This document shows positions 26,252 to 35,355 of a stretch of 64,000 nucleotides of DNA, piece after piece (position 1 is the stretch's first letter; each line of letters begins with the position of its first letter). The stretch is from MED-G105 sp039814575 (GTDB taxonomy: Bacteria > Pseudomonadota > Alphaproteobacteria > Caulobacterales > Parvularculaceae), in contig JBCCAY010000018.1 of assembly GCA_039814575.1 (NCBI GenBank), forward strand, positions 1 through 64,000, in the 5' to 3' direction. Below the pieces are notes generated by a model, which made no database searches, was not told the DNA's origin, and was given only the letters and a program-made list of their open reading frames with translations. The translations under genes and the position numbers were made by a program.

Positions 26252-27712
26252 TCAGCGTGTTGGCCGCTCTCTCGTTATCGCCATAATGAATGCGCCGAGC
26301 GCAGCGAGGGCGGCCGCCAGAAACATGCCTTCCACAAAGCCATGCGCCCGTGCTGCGAAAAGCGCGGCGAGCGCCACGCCGAGCATTTGCGCGATACGGC
26401 TCGCGGTGTTGTTGACGCCGGAGGCTAACCCTTCATCGGGGTCGGCGACGCTCGCCATTACGGCGGTTGTTAAAGGCCCGACCATTAAAGCGAGCCCAAT
26501 GCCGGCAAGCCCCATGGGCATTAACACCGACATAAATAATGATCGGTCCACCAAAAGCGCCATTAGTAGAAAGCTTAACGCGGCGATACCCGGGCCAAGA
26601 ATAAGAAACAGACGCGCGCCGATGCGATCAACAAGGCCGCCGACCAATTGCGATAAGAGGCCGAGGCTGAGGGTTAGCGGCAGAAAGATGAGGCCCGCTT
26701 GCGTGGGAGATAAGCCGCGGGTCTCCACTAATTGAAAGGGCGTCAAAAAGAACATGATGGACAAGCTCGCATAGATGGCGAGCGTCGCCGCGTTCAATGC
26801 GGAAAATGACGGCGAACGAAATAAGTAGGAGGGAATAAGCGGCGTTTTCGCGGTTCGCTCCCACCGAAGAAAACCAAAAGCGGCGGCGAGCGCTGCCCCT
26901 AGCAACGCGAAGCCTGCTGCTTTCGTGCCTTGGTCGCCGCCATTGGGTTCGCTTATCGCCGCTATGGCTTCCCCCTCGCTTGGGGCGAAACTGGAAACGC
27001 CGAGGGAGAAGAGCGCGAGTGCGACAGCGAGGAGCGCAGCACCCGGAATATCGAAAGCGGGCGCTTCCTCGTGGATGCGGCGGGTTTTTGTGCGCTGTAA
27101 GAGAAAAATAGCGGCGAGGGCGATTGGCGGATTGATCCAGAAGATCGCGCGCCAACTCCATTCCTCCGTGAGCCAACCGCCAAGCACCGGCCCGGCGGCT
27201 GTCGTTAAGGCTGACGCCGCCGCCCATACGCCGATAGCGCGCCCACGTTCTTCTTTTGGATAAAGCTCGCCGATAAGCGCAAGGCTCGCCGGCGTCATCG
27301 CCGCCGCTGCTGCGCCTTGGGCAATACGCGCCGCGATCAGCCAGCCGGCGTTCGGCGCTAAGGCGCACGCGATGGAGGCGAGGGCGAAACCGGCGCAGCC
27401 AAGGCGTAAGATACGGGCGCGACCATAGGCGTCAGCGAGCGCGCCGCCAATCATCGTGAAAGCGGCGAGGGCGAGAACATAGCCGTTCAACACCCACTGC
27501 ACGGCGTTTAAGTTTCCAGACAGATCGTTCTTGAGGGCCGGCAGGGCAACGGTAAGCGCTGATCCGTCAATGAACGCCATGGATGACGCAAGCACCGACG
27601 CTGTCAGGCCGACCCGTTTGACAATGGCGGACGGGTTGCGGCCCGCCGCTTTCGGACACGGTTCAGCTGCAATGCGCCCTTCTTGGCAAGGAGGAACAAA
27701 AGGTTGCGCCAT
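26252..27712 (-). CDS. DHA2-family (EmrB/QacA-type) MFS transporter
   Basis: This 486-residue protein with about 14 membrane helices is a proton-driven exporter, probably of drugs or other amphipathic compounds. MFS motif D1 (FIDGSALTVALPAL), motif A (GALADAYGRARIL) and the antiporter motif C (ALTTAAGPVLGGWL) are seen. A longer cytoplasmic loop separates the halves. About 30 residues precede the first helix, so an internal start (for example a GTG near VKRVGLTASVL) is possible. It converges with ccoS and has no partner genes, so the substrate is unknown. Confidence 0.87.
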   Translation of the reverse strand: MAQPFVPPCQEGRIAAEPCPKAAGRNPSAIVKRVGLTASVLASSMAFIDGSALTVALPALKNDLSGNLNAVQWVLNGYVLALAAFTMIGGALADAYGRARILRLGCAGFALASIACALAPNAGWLIAARIAQGAAAAAMTPASLALIGELYPKEERGRAIGVWAAASALTTAAGPVLGGWLTEEWSWRAIFWINPPIALAAIFLLQRTKTRRIHEEAPAFDIPGAALLAVALALFSLGVSSFAPSEGEAIAAISEPNGGDQGTKAAGFALLGAALAAAFGFLRWERTAKTPLIPSYLFRSPSFSALNAATLAIYASLSIMFFLTPFQLVETRGLSPTQAGLIFLPLTLSLGLLSQLVGGLVDRIGARLFLILGPGIAALSFLLMALLVDRSLFMSVLMPMGLAGIGLALMVGPLTTAVMASVADPDEGLASGVNNTASRIAQMLGVALAALFAARAHGFVEGMFLAAALAALGAFIMAITRERPTR

Positions 27713-27873
27713 AGAAGAGGGGCTCGTTTTTATGCTGATCGAGGCGGTCGCTAAAACGGAAGCCGATTCCGAAGAAGCGGCTTCGCTTGTTCGTCATCGG
27801 CCTATTGGGTGCGCCATGGTTGGAATGGTCGATCGTGTTTGGGCGGCTAAGGTCAGGTTTTGCCGGCGTTTCC

Positions 27874-28653
27874 TTAAGCGCCGCCCATAATGTCTTTATA
27901 GGCGTGCCAGCTGGCATGGCCAAGGACAGGGAAGGCGACGGCGAGGCCGACGAAGAACGTCGCGACGCCGGCGGCTGAGATAATCCCGATGAGCCAGGCC
28001 CAGAGCAACATCGGCGCGGGGTTCTCCCGTACCGCGTTGACGCCGGACATAATCGCCGTGAAGAGATCGGTTTCTCTGTCCGTCAGCATCGGGATGGAGA
28101 TCACCGTCAGCATATAGATCGCCAAGGCGATGCCGCCGCCGATGACCGTGCCGACCGCGAGCATGGAAAGGCCTGCCGTGCTCGACAGCGCAAACCCCAT
28201 AAAGTCGCCAAGCGGTTGGTAGCTCGCCGATGCAAAGAGGGCGTAAAGCAGCATTGCGATCCGTACCCAAACGAGCCCGGCGAACATCAAGAAAAAGCCG
28301 ATATATGCGATCTGCACTGGCGATTTCGTTTTCACGAACATGACGTCTTTGAGCGTGATCGGTTCGCCGGCCGCCAACCGCCGACTGATTTCATAAAGAC
28401 CGACGGCGAGAATCGGGCCGACAAGGGCGAAGACGCCCAACGCGACGGGGATTAGCGCGGTGTAACCGGCGCTCCATAGGGCGGCGATGATTAAGACGCC
28501 GCCGGCGACCACGCCGAGCCCATATCCGAAGCTGATTAAGGGCACGCTTAGAAAGTCACGCCAGCCAGCGCTGAGCCAGCGCCAAGGCGCGTCCATAGAA
28601 ATCGACGCGGACGGTTTATCGGGCGAGGGGGCTGCGAGTGAGGCGGCGTTCAT
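27874..28653 (-). CDS. DUF2189-family integral membrane protein
   Basis: This 259-residue protein has about six membrane helices and the DUF2189 patterns APWRWLSAGWRDFL, GPILAVGLYEISRRLAAGEP and MLLYALFA. A conserved acidic DRETDLFTAIMSGVNAVRENP segment lies between helices five and six. Molecular function is not known; relatives often sit near cbb3 oxidase genes. An AGGAGGATTACGC ribosome binding site precedes the ATG at 28653. Confidence 0.82.
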   Translation of the reverse strand: MNAASLAAPSPDKPSASISMDAPWRWLSAGWRDFLSVPLISFGYGLGVVAGGVLIIAALWSAGYTALIPVALGVFALVGPILAVGLYEISRRLAAGEPITLKDVMFVKTKSPVQIAYIGFFLMFAGLVWVRIAMLLYALFASASYQPLGDFMGFALSSTAGLSMLAVGTVIGGGIALAIYMLTVISIPMLTDRETDLFTAIMSGVNAVRENPAPMLLWAWLIGIISAAGVATFFVGLAVAFPVLGHASWHAYKDIMGGA

Positions 28654-29069
28654 GGGCGTAATCCTCCTTGAAAACTCTGATGGGTGAAAACCCCTATTGG
28701 TGAAGTCTCGTGCGGGTGAAATCCTTTATCGATGAGTTTCCTGTGAAAAGGCTCCGTATGACAACCTGCTCCAAGCACAATTTTTGGCGCTTAGGAGCCG
28801 TCGGGAGCGCAGCGGGTGGTCGGTCGCCGAAACCTTGCACAGCGTCGAAATGTGCGTCGTTCGGCTGGTCTCAAGCCGTGCCCCTGATCGATGAAATAGT
28901 ACCTTAATTGACCGAACGAGGCTAGCGGAAAAGCAAATAACGTATTGTATTTATGAAATATTTTTAGCGCTGCGGGAGGCCTTGGAGGCTACGACCAAAG
29001 TCGCGTAGCGAGCGCCTATGGGCGCGCTTAAGGTCGTAACTGTCCCAGAAGAAAAAAGGAGGCGGACCG
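28654..29069. other. Intergenic region with divergent promoters, no gene seen
   Basis: This 416-bp stretch lies between the divergent DUF2189 and DUF4212 genes. No frame with coding character is visible. The middle is AT-rich (around 28910-28970), consistent with promoter DNA. The right part holds the CGACCAAAGTCG palindrome and a wider TACGACC/GGTCGTA dyad. Near 28680-28730 three loose copies of GGTGAA recur at about 17-bp spacing. Confidence 0.5.
28990..29038. promoter_or_regulatory. Candidate CrbR operator upstream of the symporter pair
   Basis: CGACCAAAGTCG (28992-29003) sits inside TACGACC...GGTCGTA, a wider dyad (28990-28996 and 29032-29038). The palindrome closely matches CGACCATGGTCG upstream of acs; both fit CGACCA[AT][AG]GTCG. 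It lies about 70 bp before the DUF4212 start. Assignment to the CrbR-like regulator encoded between the two targets is inference. Confidence 0.5.
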
Positions 29070-29474
29070 ATGAGCACCACGTCTTTCGGAGCGTCCGAAA
29101 TGGCGGTCGACAGCGCCGGGCCGAGCCCCGCGACATCCGACCCCGCAAGCGATGCCCCTTACCACCATATCGGCGACAACATGCCGCCCCACGCCCGTCA
29201 CGACGAGGAAACCGTGACGGAAAAGAAAGCCGGCGCGTATTGGTCGGAAAACATCCGTTTACTGTTGAGTTTATTGGCCGTGTGGTTCGTCGTGTCGTTC
29301 GGCGCCGGCATCTTGTTCGTCGGGCCGTTGAACACGATTAATATCGGCGGATTTCCGCTCGGCTTTTGGTTCGCCCAGCAGGGCGCAATTTACGTCTTTG
29401 TAGCGCTCATATTCTTCTACTCTTACCGTATGAAGAAAATTGAGCGCCGCTATGGCGTCGACGACGACGCTTAA
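29070..29474 (+). CDS. DUF4212 small subunit of a sodium:solute symporter
   Basis: This 134-residue protein has two membrane helices (LLLSLLAVWFVVSFGAGILFV and FPLGFWFAQQGAIYVFVALIFFYSY, each shown in part) and ends in MKKIERRYGVDDDA. It matches the DUF4212 small partner always found just before VC_2705-type symporters. The N-terminus carries about 55 additional polar, His-containing residues compared with the roughly 85-residue typical form. GGAGG lies just before the ATG. The symporter gene starts 10 bp downstream, so the two form a complex-encoding pair. Confidence 0.88.
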   Translation: MSTTSFGASEMAVDSAGPSPATSDPASDAPYHHIGDNMPPHARHDEETVTEKKAGAYWSENIRLLLSLLAVWFVVSFGAGILFVGPLNTINIGGFPLGFWFAQQGAIYVFVALIFFYSYRMKKIERRYGVDDDA

Positions 29475-29484
29475 GGAGGACGCG

Positions 29485-31281
29485 ATGAGCACGCAACTAA
29501 TGACATATATCGCCGTTGGGCTGTCTTTCGCCCTCTATATCGGCATCGCGATCTGGTCTCGGGCTGGATCAACCAAAGAGTTCTACGTCGCCGGCGGCGG
29601 CGTTCACCCCGTCGCGAACGGCATGGCGACCGCCGCGGACTGGATGAGCGCCGCGTCGTTTATCTCCATGGCGGGCATTATCGCGTTTGCTGGCTATGAC
29701 GGCTCTGTTTACCTAATGGGATGGACGGGCGGTTACGTTTTGTTGGCGCTGTTGTTGGCGCCGTATCTGCGCAAGTTCGGGCAATTCACCGTCCCCGATT
29801 TCATCGGTGAGCGGTATTATTCGAAAACAGCGCGCGTCGTCGCGGTCATCTGCTTGATCGTGATCTCTTTCACCTATATCGCCGGACAGATGCGCGGTGT
29901 CGGCGTTGTGTTCTCAAACTTCCTCAACGTCTCAATCACCATGGGCGTCTTTATCGGCATGGCGGTGGTCTTCTTCTATGCGGTGCTTGGCGGCATGAAG
30001 GGCATCACCTACACGCAAGTCGCGCAGTATTGCGTCTTGATTTTCGCCTATATGGTTCCAGCGATCTTCATCTCGATCCTGATCACCGGCAATCCGGTCC
30101 CGCAATTGGGCCTCGGCTCAACGGTGGCGGACGGATCAGGGCTGACGGTCTTACAAAAGCTGGACACGACCCTCGTCGATCTCGGCTTCAATCCGTATAC
30201 GCTCGGGTCAAAGTCCATGGTCGATATCTTCGCCATCACCATGGCGTTGATGGTCGGCACGGCCGGTCTGCCCCATGTCATCGTGCGCTTCTTCACGGTG
30301 CCGAAGGTCTCCGATGCGCGCTCATCGGCTGGTTACGCCCTTGTTTTCATTGCGCTTCTTTATACGACGGCCCCGGCTGTCGGCGCTTTCGCCCGGATCA
30401 ATTTCATTGAAACGGTCAACGGCTCCACCTATGCCGAAGCAAATGAAGCCGAAGGCGGCACCCCGCAGTTCGTGCGCAGCTTCGAGGACATCGGCCTCAT
30501 TGCTTGGGTCGACAAAAACCAAGACGGCAAAATTCAGTACGCCGCAGGCAAAGCGTTCGACGGCAAGCCGAAGTTCGACACGGAACGGGGGCCGAACGGA
30601 GAACGCGTCGTTCTCAATACGCCGACGGCGAGCGCCAATGAAATCCATGTGGATCGCGACATTATGGTGCTGGCTAACCCAGAGATCGCCAAGCTTCCGG
30701 GCTGGGTCATCGCCCTTGTGGCGGCGGGCGGCATCGCCGCGGCGCTTTCCACGGCGGCGGGCCTGTTGCTCGTGATCTCCGCGTCGATCAGCCACGACCT
30801 CCTGAAGAAAACCTTCATGCCGGAAATCTCCGACAAGGGCGAACTTATGGCGGCGCGCGGCGCAGCGATCTTCGCGATCTCCATCGCTGGCTATCTCGGC
30901 ATCAACCCGCCGGGCTTCGTGGCGCAAGTTGTCGCGCTCGCCTTTGGCCTTGCGGCGTGCTCGCTCTTCCCGGCGATCCTCATGGGGATCTTCTTTAAGG
31001 GCATGAACCGTGAGGGCGCGATCGCCGGCATGGTGGCGGGTCTTAGCTTCACCATCGCCTATATCGCGTACTTCAAGTCGCCCTGGTTCGGCGCCACTAA
31101 CACCGCTGAGTTCTGGCTCTTCGGCATTTCGCCGGAAGGCATCGGAACCATCGGCATGCTCATCAATTTCGCGGTCGCAATCGCAGTCGCCAGATTGACC
31201 AAGCCGACCCCGACCGCGGTGCAAGACTTGGTCGACGACATCCGCATCCCATCCGGCGCCGGCATCGCTCACTCGCACTAG
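29485..31281 (+). CDS. VC_2705-type sodium:solute symporter (SLC5 family, ActP-like)
   Basis: This large subunit of about 598 residues starts at the ATG at 29485, after AAGGAGGACGCG. It has 13 or so helices with SLC5 signatures (EFYVAGGGVHPVANGMATAADWMSA in part, GWTGGYVLLALLLAPYLRKFG). Relatives take up acetate, propionate and other short carboxylates. A polar insert at about 325-410 holds DKNQDGKIQY, which matches an EF-hand calcium loop. Context (acs, CrbS/CrbR-like genes) strongly suggests acetate or a similar carboxylate. A terminator follows at 31330. Confidence 0.9.
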   Translation: MSTQLMTYIAVGLSFALYIGIAIWSRAGSTKEFYVAGGGVHPVANGMATAADWMSAASFISMAGIIAFAGYDGSVYLMGWTGGYVLLALLLAPYLRKFGQFTVPDFIGERYYSKTARVVAVICLIVISFTYIAGQMRGVGVVFSNFLNVSITMGVFIGMAVVFFYAVLGGMKGITYTQVAQYCVLIFAYMVPAIFISILITGNPVPQLGLGSTVADGSGLTVLQKLDTTLVDLGFNPYTLGSKSMVDIFAITMALMVGTAGLPHVIVRFFTVPKVSDARSSAGYALVFIALLYTTAPAVGAFARINFIETVNGSTYAEANEAEGGTPQFVRSFEDIGLIAWVDKNQDGKIQYAAGKAFDGKPKFDTERGPNGERVVLNTPTASANEIHVDRDIMVLANPEIAKLPGWVIALVAAGGIAAALSTAAGLLLVISASISHDLLKKTFMPEISDKGELMAARGAAIFAISIAGYLGINPPGFVAQVVALAFGLAACSLFPAILMGIFFKGMNREGAIAGMVAGLSFTIAYIAYFKSPWFGATNTAEFWLFGISPEGIGTIGMLINFAVAIAVARLTKPTPTAVQDLVDDIRIPSGAGIAHSH

Positions 31282-31329
31282 GAGCGACGCCAAAACGCCC
31301 ACACCCCCCTCCTTGGATGGGTGCGACCC

Positions 31330-31365
31330 GACGACGGCCTTCAAAAGAGGCCGTCGTCTTCTTTT
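31330..31365 (+). terminator. Rho-independent terminator after the symporter gene
   Basis: GACGACGGCCT and AGGCCGTCGTC form a perfect 11-bp stem around a seven-base loop, followed by TTCTTTT. It lies 49 bases after the symporter stop. Confidence 0.9.
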
Positions 31366-31497
31366 GTGCGAATAAAAAACTAGCGCGAATGGGACGAGGC
31401 GTCCGGTTTCGTCAACGGCGAAGTCTCGCTAAACTCTCAAGTGTGGGTTTAAGCCCTCTTACTTGATTGAATCCGCTCGCGTGGAAGAGTCTATTGA

Positions 31498-34400
31498 ATG
31501 CCGTCAGCCCTCATTATATCCGCCGTCTTACTTTACACCGGCCTGTTGTTTCTGATCGCCTTCCGCGGCGAGGCGCGGAAAAGTGGCGAAATAGTCGGCG
31601 GTTCGCTCGGCGGCGATACGATTGCGGGCGTCGTCTACGGATTAACAATCGCGGTTTATTGCACGTCGTGGACGTTCTATGGCGCCGTCGGCACCGCGGT
31701 CGCGCGCGGGTGGGAATTCTTACCGATCTATCTGGGCCCCGCTCTCGTGTTCGCCTTTGGGCGTGGGTTTCTTCAGCGATTGATCGAAAAAGGCCGCGCG
31801 ATCAATACGACGTCAATCGCTGACTTTCTCTCCGCCCACTACGAAAAATCGCGCGGTCTTGCTGTTTGCGTGACGATCATCGCGGTGGTTGGGGCGCTGC
31901 CTTATATCGCTTTGCAACTGAATTCTGTGGCGACCACCTATGATTATCTTTTAGGCGGTCCAGCCAGCGACGGCATTGTTGGCGTTGGCCGGCTTGTCGC
32001 CGTCGCCCTCGTTTTAGGCGTCTTCGCCATCGTCTTCGGCGCGCGCGAGGTTGACGCCACGCGACGGAACCACGGGCTTTCAGCGGCGATTGCTTTTGAT
32101 TCCCTTGTTAAACTGATTGCTTTTGTCAGTGTCGCTCTTTTCGCCGTGTTTCTAACCGTGGGGGAAGGGGGCGGCGCGCCGCGCGTTTTCTCTCCTGAGG
32201 ATGCTGCGGCGTTCGCCGAAGCGACGTCGATCGATCGTTTTTTAACGCTGACGCTTTTGTCCATGGCGGCGATCATCTGCCTACCGCGGCAATTCCACGT
32301 GACGGTCGTCGAAAGTCCCGGTCCCGGCGCCTTGAAAACGGCGTCTGCCGTTTTTCTCGCTTATCTGTTGGTGTTTTCGGTGTTCGTTTTGCCGGTCGCC
32401 AGTAAAGGAGCGGAGTTGTTCGGCGGCGTTGACACTGGCCCGTCGGCCGACCTTTTCATGCTGGCTTTACCCGCCGTTCATGGGGCGCCATTGCTCGCCG
32501 TCTTGGCGTTTGTCGGCGGCTTCGCAGCGGCCACGGGGATGGTCATCGTCGCGAGTGTCGCCCTCAGCACGATGGTGACAAACGATCTTGTTGCGCCGTT
32601 TTTGTTGTCGAGCGGCGGGCGCGATCAAAAAAGCGACGCGCCGCTTATCGCTGAACGTCTTTTGTTCGTCCGTCGTGTGACGATCCTTGCGATTGTGTTG
32701 TTTGCGGCGCTTGCGGCGCACTTTGCGCCACGCGGAGCGCAACTTGCGAGCCTCGGCATTCTGTCATTCGCGGCTGCAGCGCAATTCGCGCCGGCGCTCA
32801 TCGGCGCTCTTTACTGGCGCGGCGCACGGCTTCCGGGCGCATATGCCGGGATTTTACTCGGGGCCTTTCTGTGGGCGGAGCTCTTGTTTGCGCCGACATA
32901 CTTTTCAGGAGCCGCCGGCTTTGCCGGCGCCGCTGAACGGCTCTTCTCATTGATCGGGATGGGCGGCGTCGATGCGTTAACGCGCGGCGTTGTCATATCA
33001 TTGGGCGCCAATGCACTCGCCTTCATCCTTGTCTCGAGAATGGCGAGCCCGCGCGATCTTGAAACGCCGCAACCGTCCAATTCCCAACAACGCGGTTTGG
33101 CGACGAATGCAGGCGTCTTTTACCGTCTCGTCGAGCGCTGCCTCGGGACGCAACAAGCAAAGCAGGCGCTGACAGGCTTTGAATCGAGTCGCGGACGGAC
33201 GGTTGATCCTGATCGACCGGTCGACGGCGCGCTCATTGACTTCGCCGATCGGCAAATCGCCAAGGCCATCGGCGCATCATCCGCAAGCATCTTAATTCGC
33301 GGCGCGCTTGCTGGCGGGCGGCTGGAAATCGACGACGTGGCGGCGCTCATTGATGAAACGACGGAGAAGGTCAGCTTTAGCCAGGAATTACTGCAAACCA
33401 CGTTGGAGAACATCGCCGCCGCTGTTTCGGTGGTCGACGCTGATCTAAGATTGGTGGCGTGGAACCACGCCTATGTGGCGATGTACAATTACCCCCAGGG
33501 CTTCATCTACGAAGGTCGCCCGATCGATGAGATCATCCGCTTCAACGCCGCCCGCGGGGAGTGTGGTCCGGGCGACATTGACGAGCAAGTAAGCCGCCGG
33601 GTGGCGTTCTTGCGCGCCGGTGATTCTCACAATCATGAACGCACGCGTCCGAACGGCATGGTGGTGAAGATTGAGGGCGTGCGCTCACCGAGCGGGGCTT
33701 ATGTCACCACCTATACAGATGTCAGCGAGTATAAGCGCATTGAGAAAGCTTTGTCTGATCGAGAGCGCAGCATTCGTTTCTATATGGATAATGTGCCGGC
33801 GATGATCGCGTTTACCGATGTTGACGAACGCATTGAATTCGCGAATGACGCCTATCGGCGAACCCTAGCGCCGGCGCGCGAAAACGTGGTCGGTGAAACG
33901 CTGCAATCGGTTCTCGGCGACGAGGCCTATGATGAACGGCGGCCGCATATACTGGAAGCATTAGCCGGCCGGCGTGCGATGTTCGATATTGATTTGCCGG
34001 CCGATGACGGTTCCGGCGCTATCCAGCATATGCAAGTCACCTATGTGCCGCAATTCAGGCGCAATGGCGATGTGCTCGGCTTTTTCGGTCTGTATCAAGA
34101 TGTTACAGCCCGCCGGCGCGCTGAGGCGGCTTTGGCGCGAACGAATGAAACTTTGGAAGAGCGCGTCCAAGAGCGTACTGAAGAGCTTTCCCGCCTCAAT
34201 GTGGCGTTCGATGGCGCGCGCCGCGAGGCTGAGGCGGCGACGGCCTCCAAGACCCGTTTTCTTGCCGCGGCTAGCCATGACGTGTTGCAACCTTTGAATG
34301 CGGCGCGATTGTTCGCTTCGGCCATCCAGGAAGACGCGGACGCCGGGGCGGGCGCTGTTGAGCTAGCGCAGAAGATCGATGCGTCGATTATGTCCGCTGA

Positions 34401-35337
34401 CCAATTATTACGGGCGCTCCTAAACATTTCCAAGCTTGATGCTGGCGGGGTGACGCCGGAGATTTCCACCTTTGCTTTGCAAAACGTGTTCGATGATCTG
34501 GCGAATGATTTCGCTGTAACGGCTGAAAGTAAGGGGTTGCGTTTTCATGCGGCCCGAACGGCGTTGACGGTCCGAACTGATCGCGGGCTTCTCTTAAGCG
34601 CTTTGCAGAATATTGTTTCGAACGCCGTGCGGTATGCGCAAGAAGGCGGCGTTGTCATTGGGGCCCGTCGCAGCGGCGATAATGTGGTGATAGAGGTCTA
34701 CGATACTGGGCCCGGCATTCCCGAAGAAAAGCGCGACGAGATCTTTGTGGAGTTCAACCAATTGCGCGGCGTAGATAGCGGCGGCGGCGTAGGATTGGGC
34801 CTTGCGACCGTCAAGAGAATTTCGACTTTGCTCAACCTCAATGTTGATTTCCGTTCGACGCTCGGGCGCGGTTCGGTCTTCTCATTGACGGCGCCGCGTG
34901 TGCATGGCGCTGCTCCTATCGCTCCGAAGCGGCGCGGCGCGGCGTCTACGAAGTTCGCTGGCGCGAGGGTTCTATGTATCGACAATGACCCGGCGGTGTT
35001 GGAAGGCATGACGGCGATCCTCACCCGCTGGGGCGCTGAGCCAATTACCGCGCGCAGCGCCGAAGAGGCTTTGGAGCAAACCGGAAACGTCGACTCTGTT
35101 CCCGATCTTGTCTTGATTGATTTTCAATTGGATAACGGACGAACGGGCGTTGAGGCTTTAGCGGCGCTAGAAGCGCGCTGGGGTCGCCGGCCGCCGGCGA
35201 TTATGATCACCGCCTCATCCTCCGGTGAAGGCTTCGCCGCGGCGGCGGCGATTGATGTGCCGGCGCTCGCTAAGCCGGTTGAGCCGGCTGAATTGCGGGC
35301 GTTAATGTCGTCAATGTTGTCTGTCGCCGCCGAATAA
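31498..35337 (+). CDS. crbS: CrbS-like hybrid sensor kinase with SLC5 transporter input domain
   Basis: This 1279-residue protein begins with a 13-helix SLC5-type domain (about 1-510). A linker that may be a STAC domain follows, then PAS segments (about 640-880). A coiled coil (LARTNETLEERVQERTEEL) leads to HisKA with the H-box SHDVLQPLNAARLF (His927), then HATPase (NAVRYAQEGG, DTGPGIP, GLGLATV). A C-terminal receiver has Asp near residue 1208 (DLVLIDFQLD). CrbS of Vibrio cholerae has this plan and with CrbR controls acs in the acetate switch. The regulator and acs lie just downstream on the other strand. Whether the SLC5 domain transports or only senses is open. Confidence 0.88.
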   Translation: MPSALIISAVLLYTGLLFLIAFRGEARKSGEIVGGSLGGDTIAGVVYGLTIAVYCTSWTFYGAVGTAVARGWEFLPIYLGPALVFAFGRGFLQRLIEKGRAINTTSIADFLSAHYEKSRGLAVCVTIIAVVGALPYIALQLNSVATTYDYLLGGPASDGIVGVGRLVAVALVLGVFAIVFGAREVDATRRNHGLSAAIAFDSLVKLIAFVSVALFAVFLTVGEGGGAPRVFSPEDAAAFAEATSIDRFLTLTLLSMAAIICLPRQFHVTVVESPGPGALKTASAVFLAYLLVFSVFVLPVASKGAELFGGVDTGPSADLFMLALPAVHGAPLLAVLAFVGGFAAATGMVIVASVALSTMVTNDLVAPFLLSSGGRDQKSDAPLIAERLLFVRRVTILAIVLFAALAAHFAPRGAQLASLGILSFAAAAQFAPALIGALYWRGARLPGAYAGILLGAFLWAELLFAPTYFSGAAGFAGAAERLFSLIGMGGVDALTRGVVISLGANALAFILVSRMASPRDLETPQPSNSQQRGLATNAGVFYRLVERCLGTQQAKQALTGFESSRGRTVDPDRPVDGALIDFADRQIAKAIGASSASILIRGALAGGRLEIDDVAALIDETTEKVSFSQELLQTTLENIAAAVSVVDADLRLVAWNHAYVAMYNYPQGFIYEGRPIDEIIRFNAARGECGPGDIDEQVSRRVAFLRAGDSHNHERTRPNGMVVKIEGVRSPSGAYVTTYTDVSEYKRIEKALSDRERSIRFYMDNVPAMIAFTDVDERIEFANDAYRRTLAPARENVVGETLQSVLGDEAYDERRPHILEALAGRRAMFDIDLPADDGSGAIQHMQVTYVPQFRRNGDVLGFFGLYQDVTARRRAEAALARTNETLEERVQERTEELSRLNVAFDGARREAEAATASKTRFLAAASHDVLQPLNAARLFASAIQEDADAGAGAVELAQKIDASIMSADQLLRALLNISKLDAGGVTPEISTFALQNVFDDLANDFAVTAESKGLRFHAARTALTVRTDRGLLLSALQNIVSNAVRYAQEGGVVIGARRSGDNVVIEVYDTGPGIPEEKRDEIFVEFNQLRGVDSGGGVGLGLATVKRISTLLNLNVDFRSTLGRGSVFSLTAPRVHGAAPIAPKRRGAASTKFAGARVLCIDNDPAVLEGMTAILTRWGAEPITARSAEEALEQTGNVDSVPDLVLIDFQLDNGRTGVEALAALEARWGRRPPAIMITASSSGEGFAAAAAIDVPALAKPVEPAELRALMSSMLSVAAE

Positions 35338-35355
35338 AGTGTTGCAAAATTGGCC

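Noticed and set aside
28676..28731. Three loose GGTGAA copies upstream of the DUF2189 gene
   Set aside because: Spacing and flanks vary too much to call a regulatory array or repeat with confidence.
30322..31344. 340-residue frame on the minus strand opposite the symporter
   Set aside because: It is a shadow of a strongly conserved SLC5 gene; charged, helix-free composition typical of GC-rich antisense frames.
31312..35337. Possible acetate-linked sigma-54 promoter upstream of crbS or the symporter
   Set aside because: No convincing GG-N10-GC element at -24/-12 could be found near either start.
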